DNA of 58,719 nt. It comes from Legionellaceae bacterium (lineage in GTDB: Bacteria; Pseudomonadota; Gammaproteobacteria; Legionellales; Legionellaceae). Below are positions 1 through 9,177 of the stretch, in pieces. The position numbers and the translations under genes were made by a program. Below the pieces are notes generated by a model, which worked only from the letters and a program-made list of their open reading frames with translations, was not told the origin of the DNA and made no database searches. Position 1 is the stretch's first letter, and each line of letters opens with the position of its first letter. The stretch spans positions 1 to 58,719 of the forward strand of contig CANJHO010000002.1 in NCBI GenBank assembly GCA_947474165.1, in the 5' to 3' direction.

Positions 1-10
1 ATGATTTAAA

Positions 11-125
11 TTCCGTCATTGCGAGTGAAACGAAGCAACCCAGAGGTTCGAAGAGAGCGATTTCATGTCTTATAGTTGCTCACTTTGAGCTCCTGGGTTG
101 CTTCGTTTCACTCGCAATGACGGAA
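11..125. repeat. Palindromic repeat with 32-bp inverted arms
   Basis: Positions 11-42 and 94-125 are exact reverse complements (32 bp), separated by 51 bp. The arms contain GTCATTGCGAGTGAAACGAA, of the type found in dispersed palindromic repeats of many bacteria. Transcription through it would give a long hairpin. AATT lies at each boundary, but AATT is itself palindromic, so a target duplication cannot be proved. No gene overlaps it. Confidence 0.85.
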
Positions 126-552
126 TTGCAAAAAATGGCTAAAGTCGAGTTGAAGGTACCCTTAAAAGCTCACTTCACTGATGAATGAGCAATTATCTTA
201 AAGAAGATGGTTTTATTTTGGTCAAACATGATTTGGCCCTGAGTTAGTAACTAGGAATGCCGAAGAAGTCGTCATGAACCACAAAATGCGCATGACGATG
301 ATACGTTATCTCCTTTTCTTGATAACTTTTCTGAGCGATTTAATGGGCTTAGACAATCTGTGGTTTAGGGCATGGAACGGTAGAAAAAGGCTATTTTGAT
401 GTGTTTCTCTTTGAAATTTGTATCATTATTAAATTTTTTTTTTAAGTTAATATTAAATAAAGAATCCGCTACCCTATTGGGTTATAGCTGCTTTCATGGC
501 CCAAAAAATCGACTTAAGCTTCCCTTAATAACTGAATAGCATTAAAACAATA
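126..552. other. Gene-poor stretch with a repeat fragment
   Basis: No convincing gene is seen here. Positions 197-241 match one arm of the long inverted repeat found complete at 21851-22046, so this is a decayed fragment of that element. A 41-codon reading frame at 274-399 (+) encodes a hydrophobic, basic peptide without a clear ribosome binding site. I leave it as a possible small or degraded gene. An AT-rich tract at about 420-470 precedes the fis promoter. Confidence 0.5.
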
Positions 553-581
553 TTTACACTCTTTGCGATATTTGATATTAT
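553..581 (+). promoter_or_regulatory. Sigma-70 promoter of fis
   Basis: TTTACA at 553-558 and TATTAT at 576-581 are separated by exactly 17 bp, a strong vegetative promoter match. It lies about 75 bp upstream of the fis start, and nothing else lies between. Confidence 0.65.
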
Positions 582-657
582 ATGACCCATGATGGTCGGC
601 CCATGTGTGGCTGAGTATATTTGTAGGCAATTGTTTTAACTGTTTTTGGAGAAAAAA

Positions 658-939
658 ATGAGTAGTGTAATGCAGGAAGTACAACAAGTGAACGAAGCTT
701 TAACACAACAAGTTGTTAGTGCGGTTAAAGGCTACCTCACCACAGTGAGCAGCAAAGATGCCAATCTTAACTTATATCAATTGATCGTAGAAGAGGTTGA
801 AGCGCCTTTGTTTCGTACGGTGATGGAAATGACACGTTATAATCAATCTAAAGCGGCTCGTGTTTTAGGTGTGAGCCGTGGTACTTTGCGAACCAAACTA
901 AAGCGTTATTTTGATGATGAGTTTATTGGTACACGCTAA
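658..939 (+). CDS. fis: Fis family nucleoid-associated DNA-binding protein
   Basis: The 93-residue product matches Fis in length and layout. An N-terminal beta-hairpin/helix region is followed by a C-terminal helix-turn-helix, with the segment NQSKAARVLGVSRGTLRTKL near residues 65-84. Fis bends DNA and controls rRNA, tRNA and growth-phase genes; in Legionella, Fis homologues also control effector genes. A TTG at 646 is in frame, but TTGGAG followed by seven bases and ATG at 658 makes the ATG the better start. It stands alone here, not behind dusB as in enterobacteria, so it is probably one of several fis paralogues. Transcription is expected from the promoter at 553-581. Confidence 0.93.
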   Translation: MSSVMQEVQQVNEALTQQVVSAVKGYLTTVSSKDANLNLYQLIVEEVEAPLFRTVMEMTRYNQSKAARVLGVSRGTLRTKLKRYFDDEFIGTR

Positions 940-991
940 ATCTTGGCGTTTCTAATAGCCTTTTGCTGCCCACTCTGTTACCATTCCTCAC

Positions 992-1377
992 AAAGTCGGT
1001 TAGGCAATCGCTCTTTGCTTTAGGCAAAGGGAGGAAAGTCCGGGCTCCATAGGGCAGGGTGCCAGGTAACTCCTGGGAGGCGTGAGTCTACGGAAAGTGC
1101 CACAGAAAATATACCGCCGCTCTGGACTATTGCTAGGTTATCTAGTAACAGTCCAGCGGTAAGGGTGAAATGGTGCGGTAAGAGCGCACCGCACGGCTGG
1201 CAACAGGCGTGGCAGGGAAAACCCCACCCGGAGCAAGACCAAATAGGAATCCTCGTGATCGTTTGATCATAACGCACGGCCCGTGCGGGATTCGGGTAGG
1301 TCGCTTGAGGCAAACGGTGACGTTTGTCCCAGATGAATGATTGTCCAAGACAGAACCCGGCTTATCGACCGACTTTT
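992..1377 (+). ncRNA. rnpB: RNase P RNA (bacterial type A)
   Basis: This is the catalytic RNA of ribonuclease P, which trims tRNA 5' leaders. Visible hallmarks are GAGGAAAGTCCGGGCTCC at about 1030-1047, the conserved GGGTGAAATGGTGCGGTAAG region at about 1164, and the 3' signature GACAGAACCCGGCTTATCG at about 1349-1367. The 5' AAGTCGGT pairs with the 3' ACCGACTT to close helix P1, which sets the ends. The length of about 386 nt fits the gammaproteobacterial type. The 3' end touches the stop codon of the convergent transporter gene. The boundary may be off by a few bases. Confidence 0.95.
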
Positions 1378-2272
1378 ACCTTTTTATTCCTTGTTTTTTT
1401 ACGGCAGTTGTCTGACTCAATAAAGTGAGCAACGCGCCGGATAAAACAATCATCACCCCAATGAGATATCGCAATTTCATCGGTTCGCCTAGCAGTGTTA
1501 CACCAAAAATCAAGACAAAAACCGGTTCTAATACTGATAAAATAGCTGTTTTTTCTGCGCTAATATAATTTAATCCGTAAAGTAGGAGTAAAACAGGTGC
1601 TGCCGTACAGAGGATGCCAATACCCAATAGATTAAGCCATACGGATAAGGTGGTGGGGATAGAAAGGCTATGGTTGCCGAGTGAGAGCAGTAAACTTGTG
1701 AACATGCAGCCTAAACAAACCATTAATGTTGAGATAATCGGTGAAAAAGTTTCAATTTTTTTACTTGAGACGAGATAGCCTGCATACAGTAACGCCGATA
1801 AGATAGACAAAATAATGCCAAACACATCAAATTCCACTTCATTCGTGTCAACAAAGAGTGGCATTCCACAAGCAATAATGACAATTGAAAAATAATAGAT
1901 GATTGGGATGCGTTGTCCATAAAAAATATGATTTAAAAGCATCACCATGGCAGGGTAGGTGAAGAATATCACCATCGCCAGGCCTGATCCGATGGAGGGG
2001 CAAGCAAAAAAATAGAATAGGGTTGAAAAACCATAAAAGAGTGCGCCGTTGACAAAAGCAATGCAGCAATCTTTTCGTGATAATTGGGAGGGCTTGCTCT
2101 GAAAAACCAAGATCAATAAAATCACCACGCTTGCAATTAAAAATCGCCAAAATAGCATGTTGCTAACGGAAAGCGATTCTCGAATTGCGCTAACACCAAA
2201 ATAACCAACAAAACCATATAAAAAACCTGAGAGGATAGCGTATAACGAACCGCGATGTTCATTTGAAATCAT
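1376..2272 (-). CDS. EamA/DMT-superfamily transporter
   Basis: A 298-residue integral membrane protein with about ten hydrophobic segments, the layout of the drug/metabolite transporter superfamily with two tandem EamA domains. A glycine-rich N-terminal segment, the KPSQLSRKD cytoplasmic loop and a C-terminal half with EPVFVLIFGVTLLGEPM are typical. That last motif matches the family's conserved 'E-P' helix. Substrate cannot be inferred; relatives export amino acids or metabolites. The start at 2272 is preceded by AAAGGAAA. The gene is convergent with rnpB, and its TAA stop falls on the RNA's last bases. Confidence 0.85.
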   Translation of the reverse strand: MISNEHRGSLYAILSGFLYGFVGYFGVSAIRESLSVSNMLFWRFLIASVVILLILVFQSKPSQLSRKDCCIAFVNGALFYGFSTLFYFFACPSIGSGLAMVIFFTYPAMVMLLNHIFYGQRIPIIYYFSIVIIACGMPLFVDTNEVEFDVFGIILSILSALLYAGYLVSSKKIETFSPIISTLMVCLGCMFTSLLLSLGNHSLSIPTTLSVWLNLLGIGILCTAAPVLLLLYGLNYISAEKTAILSVLEPVFVLIFGVTLLGEPMKLRYLIGVMIVLSGALLTLLSQTTAVKKQGIKR

Positions 2273-2390
2273 GGGCTGTGGGTTTCCTTTGTTGTTTTAA
2301 GTGATTATGATAGTCAGCTTTGTGCAAGAATAGGAAGTTATTTCGTTTCTGATCCTAACTTCAGATCAAGCGGAGTAAATTGGTGCTTAA

Positions 2391-2411
2391 TTTCGTGTGG
2401 AACTCTCAGGG
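2391..2411 (-). repeat. Short dispersed repeat, copy 1
   Basis: Read on the reverse strand this is CCCTGAGAGTTCCACACGAA, also found almost unchanged at 46136-46156 and 58496-58516. All three are intergenic. It lies between the EamA gene and coaX. Function unknown. Confidence 0.6.
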
Positions 2412-2521
2412 TCTTATCATTACCCACAGGGTTCACCCAGAATTACTGAGAATTTAAACTTGCCCTTGATTCTTTTTGCATCTCCTCATACTATCGCACT
2501 TTTATTCGGATAAGTTGTTGC

Positions 2522-3292
2522 ATGATGATGCTTTGTATTGATGTTGGGAACTCTCATGTTTATGGCGGCGTGTTTGCATCCGGCGAAATCATTTTGCGAT
2601 TTCGTCATACGTCCAAGGTGAGCACCTCGGATGAAATTGGTATTTTTCTAAAAAATGTTCTGCGGGAAAATCAATGTGCGCCAGAAAGTATCCAGGGTAT
2701 TGCCATTTGTTCTGTTGTCCCGCAATTTGATTACTCTCTCAGAGCCGCTTGCATTAAATATTTTTCGGTTGATCCTTTTTTTTTACAAGCGGGTGTTAAA
2801 ACGGGTTTGAATATTAAATACCGCAATCCATCCGATGTAGGGGCTGATCGCATAGCCAATGCCATTGCGGCGACCCATGCTTTTCCGGGAAAAAATTTAA
2901 TTATCATTGATTTTGGTACAGCGACCACTTTTTGTGTTATTAATGAACAAAAAGCATACCTGGGGGGAGTTATTTTACCTGGTGTGCGGTTATCAGTCGA
3001 TGCATTGGCAAATAATACAGCAAAATTACCCTCCGTAGAAATCATTAAAATGAAGCAAGTGGTTGGGCGGTCTACAATTGAGAGCATTCAATCGGGTGCT
3101 TTTTATGGGGCTGTTGGCGCTTGTCGTGAGTTAATTGACAGGATTAAAAAAGAGGCATTTGAAGGGCAAGCGGTTGTGGTTTTGGCAACCGGTGGGTTTG
3201 CCGCGTTATTGGATCAACAGGGTATTTATGATCAAAATCTCCCCGATTTGGTGCTGCAGGGTGTGCGAATTGCAGCTGAAATGAATACTTGA
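2522..3292 (+). CDS. coaX: Type III pantothenate kinase
   Basis: CoaX phosphorylates pantothenate, the first committed step of coenzyme A synthesis, in the cytoplasm. The 256-residue length fits. Family motifs are visible: the N-terminal phosphate loop DVGNSHVYGGVF, the substrate motif NPSDVGADRIAN, and the second ATPase-fold motif IIDFGTATTF with GGVILPGV behind it. Two ATGs (2522 and 2525) are possible starts. Unlike birA-coaX neighbourhoods elsewhere, it stands alone upstream of the dcw cluster. Type III kinases are not feedback-inhibited by CoA, which is known of the family, not shown here. Confidence 0.95.
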   Translation: MMMLCIDVGNSHVYGGVFASGEIILRFRHTSKVSTSDEIGIFLKNVLRENQCAPESIQGIAICSVVPQFDYSLRAACIKYFSVDPFFLQAGVKTGLNIKYRNPSDVGADRIANAIAATHAFPGKNLIIIDFGTATTFCVINEQKAYLGGVILPGVRLSVDALANNTAKLPSVEIIKMKQVVGRSTIESIQSGAFYGAVGACRELIDRIKKEAFEGQAVVVLATGGFAALLDQQGIYDQNLPDLVLQGVRIAAEMNT

Positions 3293-3394
3293 GCAAGTCA
3301 GAGTTAAATAAAAACAAACGGATGAATAAACAAACAGACTGCGGGTTATTTTAATCCATCCCGAACTTTTTTTATTAAAAAGTGGGGTTTTGGC

Positions 3395-3424
3395 TTGACG
3401 CTTGTGAAAATGTGTTTCTATAGT
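3395..3424 (+). promoter_or_regulatory. Promoter of the mraZ/dcw operon
   Basis: TTGACG at 3395-3400 and TATAGT at 3419-3424 are separated by 18 bp. The promoter sits just upstream of the MraZ operator repeats and about 95 bp before mraZ, giving a long leader. Confidence 0.55.
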
Positions 3425-3454
3425 GTATAAAAGTGGTTTAAAATAACCAAAAAG

Positions 3455-3479
3455 TGGGGGATTGTGGGAGTGCCATGGT
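3455..3479 (+). promoter_or_regulatory. MraZ operator: three TGGGN repeats at 10-bp period
   Basis: TGGGG (3455), TGGGA (3465) and a weaker ATGGT (3475) repeat exactly every 10 bp with 5-bp spacers. This is the arrangement described for MraZ autoregulation upstream of mraZ in E. coli. It lies in the leader, between promoter and gene, so bound MraZ would repress the whole cluster. Known from the family, seen here only as sequence. Confidence 0.7.
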
Positions 3480-3518
3480 TTTCAAATATATTGTTGATGG
3501 CGCTCTTATAAAAAAACT

Positions 3519-3977
3519 ATGTTTCGTGGAATAAATGCAATCAACATTGATGGCAAAGGACGTCTTGCTGTGCCCACGCGTTATCGTGAGGCTTTAAGCG
3601 GGGACGAAGGTGCTTCATTGGTTGTGACCATCGATACCGAGGAAACCTGTTTATTGCTTTACCCCATGTTAGCGTGGCAGGTGATAGAAGATAACTTACA
3701 GCGACTGCCAAGCTTTAATGCAGCTGCGCGGCGCATTCAACGCTTGCTGATTGGGCATGCAACGGATGTTGAGCTCGATGGTAATGGTCGTTTGTTATTA
3801 CCCTCACTGCTTCGGGATTATGCCCATCTTGATAAACGTGTGGTGATGATTGGACAGGGTAATAAATTTGAGGTTTGGGATGAGGCGTTGTGGCAATTAA
3901 GACGCCAGCAGTGGTTGGCAGATGAGGCGTCTAAAGAAGATAGCTTGCCCGATGAAATGAAAACGTTTTCTTTGTAA
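3519..3977 (+). CDS. mraZ: Transcriptional regulator MraZ
   Basis: 152 residues, the family's usual length, with two AbrB-like MraZ repeats. The first begins MFRGINAINIDGKGRLAVP; the second contains ATDVELDGNGRLLLPSLLR. MraZ forms a ring and represses its own operon through TGGGN repeats, which are visible at 3455-3479. It is the first gene of the dcw cluster, 12 bp before rsmH, and the highly conserved order supports the identity. Confidence 0.97.
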   Translation: MFRGINAINIDGKGRLAVPTRYREALSGDEGASLVVTIDTEETCLLLYPMLAWQVIEDNLQRLPSFNAAARRIQRLLIGHATDVELDGNGRLLLPSLLRDYAHLDKRVVMIGQGNKFEVWDEALWQLRRQQWLADEASKEDSLPDEMKTFSL

Positions 3978-3989
3978 TGGAACATAATT

Positions 3990-4916
3990 ATGACCGCACA
4001 TCTTTCGGTCTTATTGCAAGAGTCAATTAACGGGCTCGCCATTAGCACCGGTGGCATCTATGTCGATGGTACTTTTGGTCGCGGTGGTCACAGTCGTGCT
4101 ATTTTGCAACAGCTAGATAAGACGGGTCGATTGATTGCCATTGATAAAGATCAAGAGGCTATTCAATACGCAGCGCAACATTTTTCTCATGATCCACGCT
4201 TTACAATGGTTCAGGGTTCTTTTGCAAACATAGGCGACATGGCAGAAAAATTGGGCATAGCCGGTCGCATTAATGGGATTTTGCTGGATTTAGGGGTGTC
4301 CTCGCCTCAATTGGATAATCCTGAGCGGGGCTTTAGTTTCATGCAGCAAGGGCCATTGGATATGCGCATGGATTTAGAGCAAGACTTGGATGCCTCACGT
4401 TTTGTAAATTATGCGGAAGCTTCTGACATGGCGCGTGTGTTTAAAGAATATGGAGAGGAGCGTTTTGCTCGTCGTATCGCATCGGCTATCGTTAGCGCGC
4501 GCGAGGAGCATCCTATTTTAACCACTTCAGCGTTGGCTGAAATTGTGAAGGCGGCCAATCCAAAATGGGAAAAACACAAACATCCAGCAACGCGGGTGTT
4601 TCAAGCCATTCGTATTCATATTAATCAAGAGCTTTCAGATTTAACAGCCTGCCTTAATCAATGTGTTGCCGCATTGGCGGTTGGCGGTCGACTCGTTGTG
4701 ATTAGTTTTCATTCCCTGGAAGACAGAATCGTAAAACAATTTATGCGCACCGAAGAGCAAGGCCTATGCTTGCCCATGGGTGTGCCTATCAAAGCGGCAG
4801 ACATCAAGACTTGCTTTAAACGGATTGGTAAAGCGGTTAAACCACAAGAAGCGGAAATCAAACAAAATGTTCGTTCCCGGAGTGCTGTTCTAAGGATAGG
4901 AGAAAAAATAGCATGA
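3990..4916 (+). CDS. rsmH: 16S rRNA (cytosine-1402-N4) methyltransferase
   Basis: RsmH (MraW) methylates N4 of C1402 in 16S rRNA, using SAM. The 308-residue protein has the Rossmann motif [12 protein letters not shown] near residue 24 and the family signature [20 protein letters not shown] near residue 97. The late motif [17 protein letters not shown] is also present. It sits between mraZ and ftsL as in most gammaproteobacteria, and its last four bases overlap the ftsL start (ATGA), suggesting translational coupling. Confidence 0.97.
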   Translation: MTAHLSVLLQESINGLAISTGGIYVDGTFGRGGHSRAILQQLDKTGRLIAIDKDQEAIQYAAQHFSHDPRFTMVQGSFANIGDMAEKLGIAGRINGILLDLGVSSPQLDNPERGFSFMQQGPLDMRMDLEQDLDASRFVNYAEASDMARVFKEYGEERFARRIASAIVSAREEHPILTTSALAEIVKAANPKWEKHKHPATRVFQAIRIHINQELSDLTACLNQCVAALAVGGRLVVISFHSLEDRIVKQFMRTEEQGLCLPMGVPIKAADIKTCFKRIGKAVKPQEAEIKQNVRSRSAVLRIGEKIA

Positions 4917-5251
4917 ACGCTGCAGCGAGAGCAATTCATCAAACTAATTTGTTTAGTGGGCAATGGGCCGATGTGCGTTTGTCAAAGCCACTTTGTTTAC
5001 AGATAGCCTTAATGCTGGCCATATTGATCAGTGCGTTTGCTGTGGTGTATATCACTAATTTACACCGCATGACCATTGTTCAACTGCAATTGGCTGACCA
5101 ACAATCCCATGAACTCCAGTTGCAGTGGGGCCAATTGTTGCTTGAGCAGGCAAGCCTTGCAACGCCTGGACGAGTTCAACAGTTGGCTGAAGAAAAATTA
5201 CACATGGTGTTACCAGCTGACAAACAGACCTTTATTTTGCGTGTGCGATGA
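4913..5251 (+). CDS. ftsL: Cell division protein FtsL
   Basis: A 112-residue bitopic membrane protein. One transmembrane segment (about residues 24-46, [20 protein letters not shown]) is followed by a periplasmic coiled coil rich in Gln and Leu. FtsL forms the FtsQLB complex that activates FtsWI at the septum. Sequence conservation in this family is weak; identification rests on length, topology and position between rsmH and ftsI, overlapping each by 4 bp. Confidence 0.93.
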   Translation: MNAAARAIHQTNLFSGQWADVRLSKPLCLQIALMLAILISAFAVVYITNLHRMTIVQLQLADQQSHELQLQWGQLLLEQASLATPGRVQQLAEEKLHMVLPADKQTFILRVR

Positions 5252-6921
5252 AAAAAACGCATCACCAGGCAAGATTAGCGGTTATCATGGTTTTTTTTAT
5301 ACTAATACTACTGATATTGATTTGGCGAATGGTTGATTTAACGATCATGGATCGTCAATTTTTAAGGGGGCAGGGAGATGCCCGAAGTTTGCGTATGATT
5401 GATATTCCTGCTTACCGTGGGATGATCATCGATAGAGAAAATTCACCGATTGCAGTGAGCACGCCGGTGCAATCAGTATGGGTTAACCCCAAAGCGTTTA
5501 TTGCCAGTAAAGCACAGATAGCGAAACTTGCAAAACTGTTGGGCATGTCTTCTCCACAATTAATTGAAAAAGTAGCCCGAGCGAAACCGCATGAATTTGT
5601 TTATTTGCAACGACAATTATCGCCTGCAGTTGCAAAAAATATAGAAATTTTAAAAATTCCAGGGGTCAATTTTCAAGAAGAGTTTAAACGATTTTATCCA
5701 GAGGGGGAGAGCATTGCCCAACTCATCGGTTTTACCAATGTGGATGACAACGGCATTGAGGGACTGGAGCTTGCCTATCAACAGTGGTTAATGGGGATCA
5801 GTGGCAAGAAACGGGTTGTGAAAGATAGGTTGGGGCGAATCATTGAAGAGTTAGGGGTTACAAAGGAGCCACGACCTGGGAATGTGTTGCAGCTCAGTAT
5901 TGATAGACGGATACAATTTTTTGCTTATCATGAATTAAAAAACACAGTTGAAAAATTTGGGGCGAAATCAGGCTCTGTGGTTGTATTGGATACAGAAACT
6001 GGCGAGGTCCTGGCGCTGGCTAATTTCCCATCGTTTAATCCCAATGCGCGCTTTCGCTATAGCTTGGACAGTTATCGAAACAAAGCCGTGACGGATCTGT
6101 TTGAGCCAGGTTCTGTCATTAAACCGTTTAGTATCGCCAGTGCGCTTGAAAGTGGACAATTTACACCGAAGACCGTGATTGATACTCGACCCAGTTGGAT
6201 GGTGGTGCAGGGGCGGATGATACGAGATATTCATAATTATGGTGTTTTGGATGTGGTGGGTGTTTTACAACGCTCAAGTAATGTTGGGGTATCCAAGATG
6301 GTTTTGGCGAGTCCGCCGGAACAATTGATAGGCCTATTGACCCGTTGTGGGATTGGTCAGCGCACGGAAAGTGGCTATCCTGGTGAAGGGGATGGCTCTA
6401 TTGTTAAAGTAAAAGAGGCGAAACCCTTTGTGCTGGCGACCTTGAGTTTTGGTTATGGGATGTCGGTTTCACCCCTGCAATTGGCTAAAAGTTATTTGGT
6501 TTTTGCAAATCACGGACAATTGATACCGATTAGCTTATTGCACAATCAGGCCCCTGTTGAGGGGGTGCAAGTCCTTAATGCAACAACGGCTGATCAAGTC
6601 TTGGCGATGCTTGAGGCGGTTGTTAGTGGTGCGGATGGGACAGGAAAATCAGCACAGGTCCCTGGGTATCGGGTTGCTGGAAAAACAGGGACCGCTCGGA
6701 TGGCAGGAAAAAACGGGTATGAAGAAAAGCGCTATATTGCAAGTTTTGTAGGCATTGCACCGGTATCAAAACCAAAATTAATTGTGATGGTTGTGATTCA
6801 CGATCCCACGCATTCTGGTTATTATGCGGCTCAAGTTGCAGCCCCCCTCTTTGCCAAGGTGATGGGTTCAGCCCTTCGTATCCTTGATATTCAACCCGAT
6901 GAGCAGACGAGGTCTTCATGA
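5248..6921 (+). CDS. ftsI: Peptidoglycan D,D-transpeptidase FtsI (PBP3)
   Basis: FtsI cross-links septal peptidoglycan. The 557-residue protein has an N-terminal membrane anchor (about residues 11-28) and a PBP dimerisation domain beginning near IPAYRGMIIDRENSPIAVST. The transpeptidase domain carries the three active-site motifs: SVIK (the SxxK serine, within EPGSVIKPF), SSN (in QRSSNVGVS) and KTGT (in VAGKTGTARMAG). It overlaps ftsL by 4 bp and murE by 4 bp, so the operon is tightly coupled. Target of beta-lactams such as aztreonam in relatives. Confidence 0.97.
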   Translation: MKKTHHQARLAVIMVFFILILLILIWRMVDLTIMDRQFLRGQGDARSLRMIDIPAYRGMIIDRENSPIAVSTPVQSVWVNPKAFIASKAQIAKLAKLLGMSSPQLIEKVARAKPHEFVYLQRQLSPAVAKNIEILKIPGVNFQEEFKRFYPEGESIAQLIGFTNVDDNGIEGLELAYQQWLMGISGKKRVVKDRLGRIIEELGVTKEPRPGNVLQLSIDRRIQFFAYHELKNTVEKFGAKSGSVVVLDTETGEVLALANFPSFNPNARFRYSLDSYRNKAVTDLFEPGSVIKPFSIASALESGQFTPKTVIDTRPSWMVVQGRMIRDIHNYGVLDVVGVLQRSSNVGVSKMVLASPPEQLIGLLTRCGIGQRTESGYPGEGDGSIVKVKEAKPFVLATLSFGYGMSVSPLQLAKSYLVFANHGQLIPISLLHNQAPVEGVQVLNATTADQVLAMLEAVVSGADGTGKSAQVPGYRVAGKTGTARMAGKNGYEEKRYIASFVGIAPVSKPKLIVMVVIHDPTHSGYYAAQVAAPLFAKVMGSALRILDIQPDEQTRSS

Positions 6922-8369
6922 AACTTCTGGATTTATTAGAGCCCTGGGTTAACACACCGCTGCCCTGCCTGGATATTTCAGGTCTACAAAATGACAGTCG
7001 AAAACTAAAGCCTGGGGATTTATTTTTTGCTTATCCAGGGGCTCTTGCCGATGGGCGATTGTTCATGTCTCAGGCCAAGCCTTTGGGCGCAGTAGCGATT
7101 GTTTTTGATTCAGACCTGTTGCCAACCGCTTGTTTTATTCCCACGGACTTGCCTTGTATTCCAGTTGCTGCATTGGGAAAAAAATTGGGCGCGATAGCCA
7201 GTCGGTTTTATGATTGCCCAACGCGGTCTTTATCGGTCACGGGTGTTACAGGAACAAACGGTAAAACGACTATTGCATACCTTTTGGCGCAAGCCTATGG
7301 ATTATTGGGACAAAAGGCAGCTTATGTGGGGACCTTGGGGCATGGGGATGTTCATGATTTACAACCGTTGAATAATACCACGCCGGATGCTTTGTGTTTG
7401 CAGCAATTTTTATACAACTATCAACAGACCGCGGTGAAACAGGTGTGTATGGAAGTTTCCTCTCATGCACTGAGTCAGGGACGGGTTGATGCGATTGATT
7501 TTAAACAAGCCATTTTCACTAATTTGAGTCATGAACACCTTGATTACCATGTGACGATGCAGGCTTATGCCGCGGCAAAAGCAGAATTATTTGCTACCCC
7601 GTCTCTAAGGTGGGCTATTGTTAATCATGATGATGCGTATGCACCCTTGATGCTCGAAAAAAGGAGTGCTCAGTGTCAAGCATTAACCTATGGTTTGCAG
7701 GATGGCAGTGATGTCCAGGCTATTCATTGGCAAATCAGTATGAGGGGAAGTGAGATGACGGTTGTCTCTCCCTGGGGTGAACATCAGGTGCGGGTTAATT
7801 TACTTGGAAAATTCAATATTTATAATAGCCTTGCGGTGTTTGCGAGTTTACTGGCCGATGGCATTGATGTGAGTCAAGTGCTTGAGATAATGGATAAACT
7901 GCAAGCCTCCCCTGGACGGATGGAGGTGGTTTCACAAAAACCTTGTGTGATAGTTGATTATGCCCACACCCCAGATGCTTTAGAAAATGTCTTGTCTTCT
8001 CTGCAGCAATTAAAGAAAGGTCGTTTGGGTGTGGTATTTGGCTGTGGTGGGGATCGTGATAAAACCAAGCGGCCAATGATGGGGCGTATCGCCACTCAAT
8101 GGGCTGATTTTGTAATTGTTACCAGCGATAACCCCAGAACAGAAGATCCCACTCAAATTATTGCAGAGGTGGCAGAAGGGTTTTTACCGACTACTGACGT
8201 TTCAACGATTGTCGACAGAAAAGAGGCGATTGCACATGGGCTTGCTTTGCTTGATGAGGATGATATTTTATTGGTTGCAGGCAAAGGGCATGAAGCTTAT
8301 CAACAAATTGGGACGCAGCGTTTTATTTTTTCAGATCAGGACGTTGTGCGCCAATTATTGAAAAAATAA
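6918..8369 (+). CDS. murE: UDP-MurNAc-tripeptide synthetase (meso-diaminopimelate-adding)
   Basis: MurE adds meso-diaminopimelate to UDP-MurNAc-L-Ala-D-Glu in the cytoplasm, using ATP. The 483-residue ligase has the ATP loop VTGTNGKTTIAYLL near residue 110. The DAP-specific motif SDNPRTEDP is near residue 402; the Arg in DNPR marks DAP rather than lysine enzymes. GKGHEAYQ is near the C-terminus. It is the last gene of the cluster here. The next genes expected, murF, mraY, murD and ftsW, are absent and replaced by a convergent gene 6 bp away. Confidence 0.97.
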   Translation: MKLLDLLEPWVNTPLPCLDISGLQNDSRKLKPGDLFFAYPGALADGRLFMSQAKPLGAVAIVFDSDLLPTACFIPTDLPCIPVAALGKKLGAIASRFYDCPTRSLSVTGVTGTNGKTTIAYLLAQAYGLLGQKAAYVGTLGHGDVHDLQPLNNTTPDALCLQQFLYNYQQTAVKQVCMEVSSHALSQGRVDAIDFKQAIFTNLSHEHLDYHVTMQAYAAAKAELFATPSLRWAIVNHDDAYAPLMLEKRSAQCQALTYGLQDGSDVQAIHWQISMRGSEMTVVSPWGEHQVRVNLLGKFNIYNSLAVFASLLADGIDVSQVLEIMDKLQASPGRMEVVSQKPCVIVDYAHTPDALENVLSSLQQLKKGRLGVVFGCGGDRDKTKRPMMGRIATQWADFVIVTSDNPRTEDPTQIIAEVAEGFLPTTDVSTIVDRKEAIAHGLALLDEDDILLVAGKGHEAYQQIGTQRFIFSDQDVVRQLLKK

Positions 8370-8375
8370 AACGGA

Positions 8376-9098
8376 TCAAGTTGAATGGGTTGCTTGTTTG
8401 CCGATCGCAATGCGTTCATCAAACACGAAACAGTGTCCTTCCCACAGGGATTCATCAGCAGGAATCGAGTCGATATAGTTCAAAATACCCCCTTCCAATT
8501 GGTAGATGTCTTGAAACCCAAGGCTTTGCAAATAGGCGGTTGATTTTTCACATCGGATGCCGCCGGTGCAAAACATGGCAATTTTCTTGTCTTTTTTATC
8601 CATTAAATGGGTTTTAACATACTCAGGAAAATCTCTAAAATTTTCAGTTTTGGGGTTCATTGCATGTTTGAATGTACCGAGTTCGACTTCATAGTCATTT
8701 CGTGTATCAACCACCACAACGGAAGGATCTGATATCAAGTGGTTCCACTCATTGGGAGAAACACGGATCCCTGTGGATTGAAGTGGATCAATACCAGGTA
8801 CGCCCAAAGTGACAATTTCTTTACGAAATTTAACCTTGGCCTTCTCAAAGGGCATTGTATCATCATAGGTTTCTTTGAAATATAAATCAGACAAGCGAGG
8901 ATCTTGCCTTAAAAAATCGTATAAAGCGGCGACATCTGGAGGACTGCCCGCGAAGCTCCCATTGATCCCTTCATGCGCTAAAATAATGGTACCCCAGATG
9001 TTGTGCGTTTTCATGGCAGCAAGCATTGGAATTTTGAGGGTTTCAAAATCATCCAGTGGAACAAATTTATAAAAAGCTGCAATAGTGTATTGTTTCAT
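8376..9098 (-). CDS. trhO: tRNA uridine(34) hydroxylase, rhodanese family
   Basis: TrhO (YceA, UPF0176) hydroxylates uridine 34 of certain tRNAs to 5-hydroxyuridine, an oxygen-dependent wobble modification. The 240-residue protein starts with the acylphosphatase-like UPF0176 domain ([19 protein letters not shown]) and continues into a rhodanese domain with [20 protein letters not shown]. Its active-site loop is [14 protein letters not shown], with the catalytic Cys. It lacks the long C-terminal extension of the E. coli protein (about 350 residues), as do other short family members. Convergent with murE. Confidence 0.92.
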   Translation of the reverse strand: MKQYTIAAFYKFVPLDDFETLKIPMLAAMKTHNIWGTIILAHEGINGSFAGSPPDVAALYDFLRQDPRLSDLYFKETYDDTMPFEKAKVKFRKEIVTLGVPGIDPLQSTGIRVSPNEWNHLISDPSVVVVDTRNDYEVELGTFKHAMNPKTENFRDFPEYVKTHLMDKKDKKIAMFCTGGIRCEKSTAYLQSLGFQDIYQLEGGILNYIDSIPADESLWEGHCFVFDERIAIGKQATHST

Positions 9099-9177
9099 GA
9101 GGTTGGCCTAACAGTATTATTTCTGAATGATACTATATTTCAGGTATAAAATGAAGTTGAAAAACTCGAAGATTGAG

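Noticed and set aside
1020..1348. Reverse-strand reading frames inside 1020-1348
   Set aside because: They lie wholly within rnpB, whose conserved RNA motifs explain the sequence.
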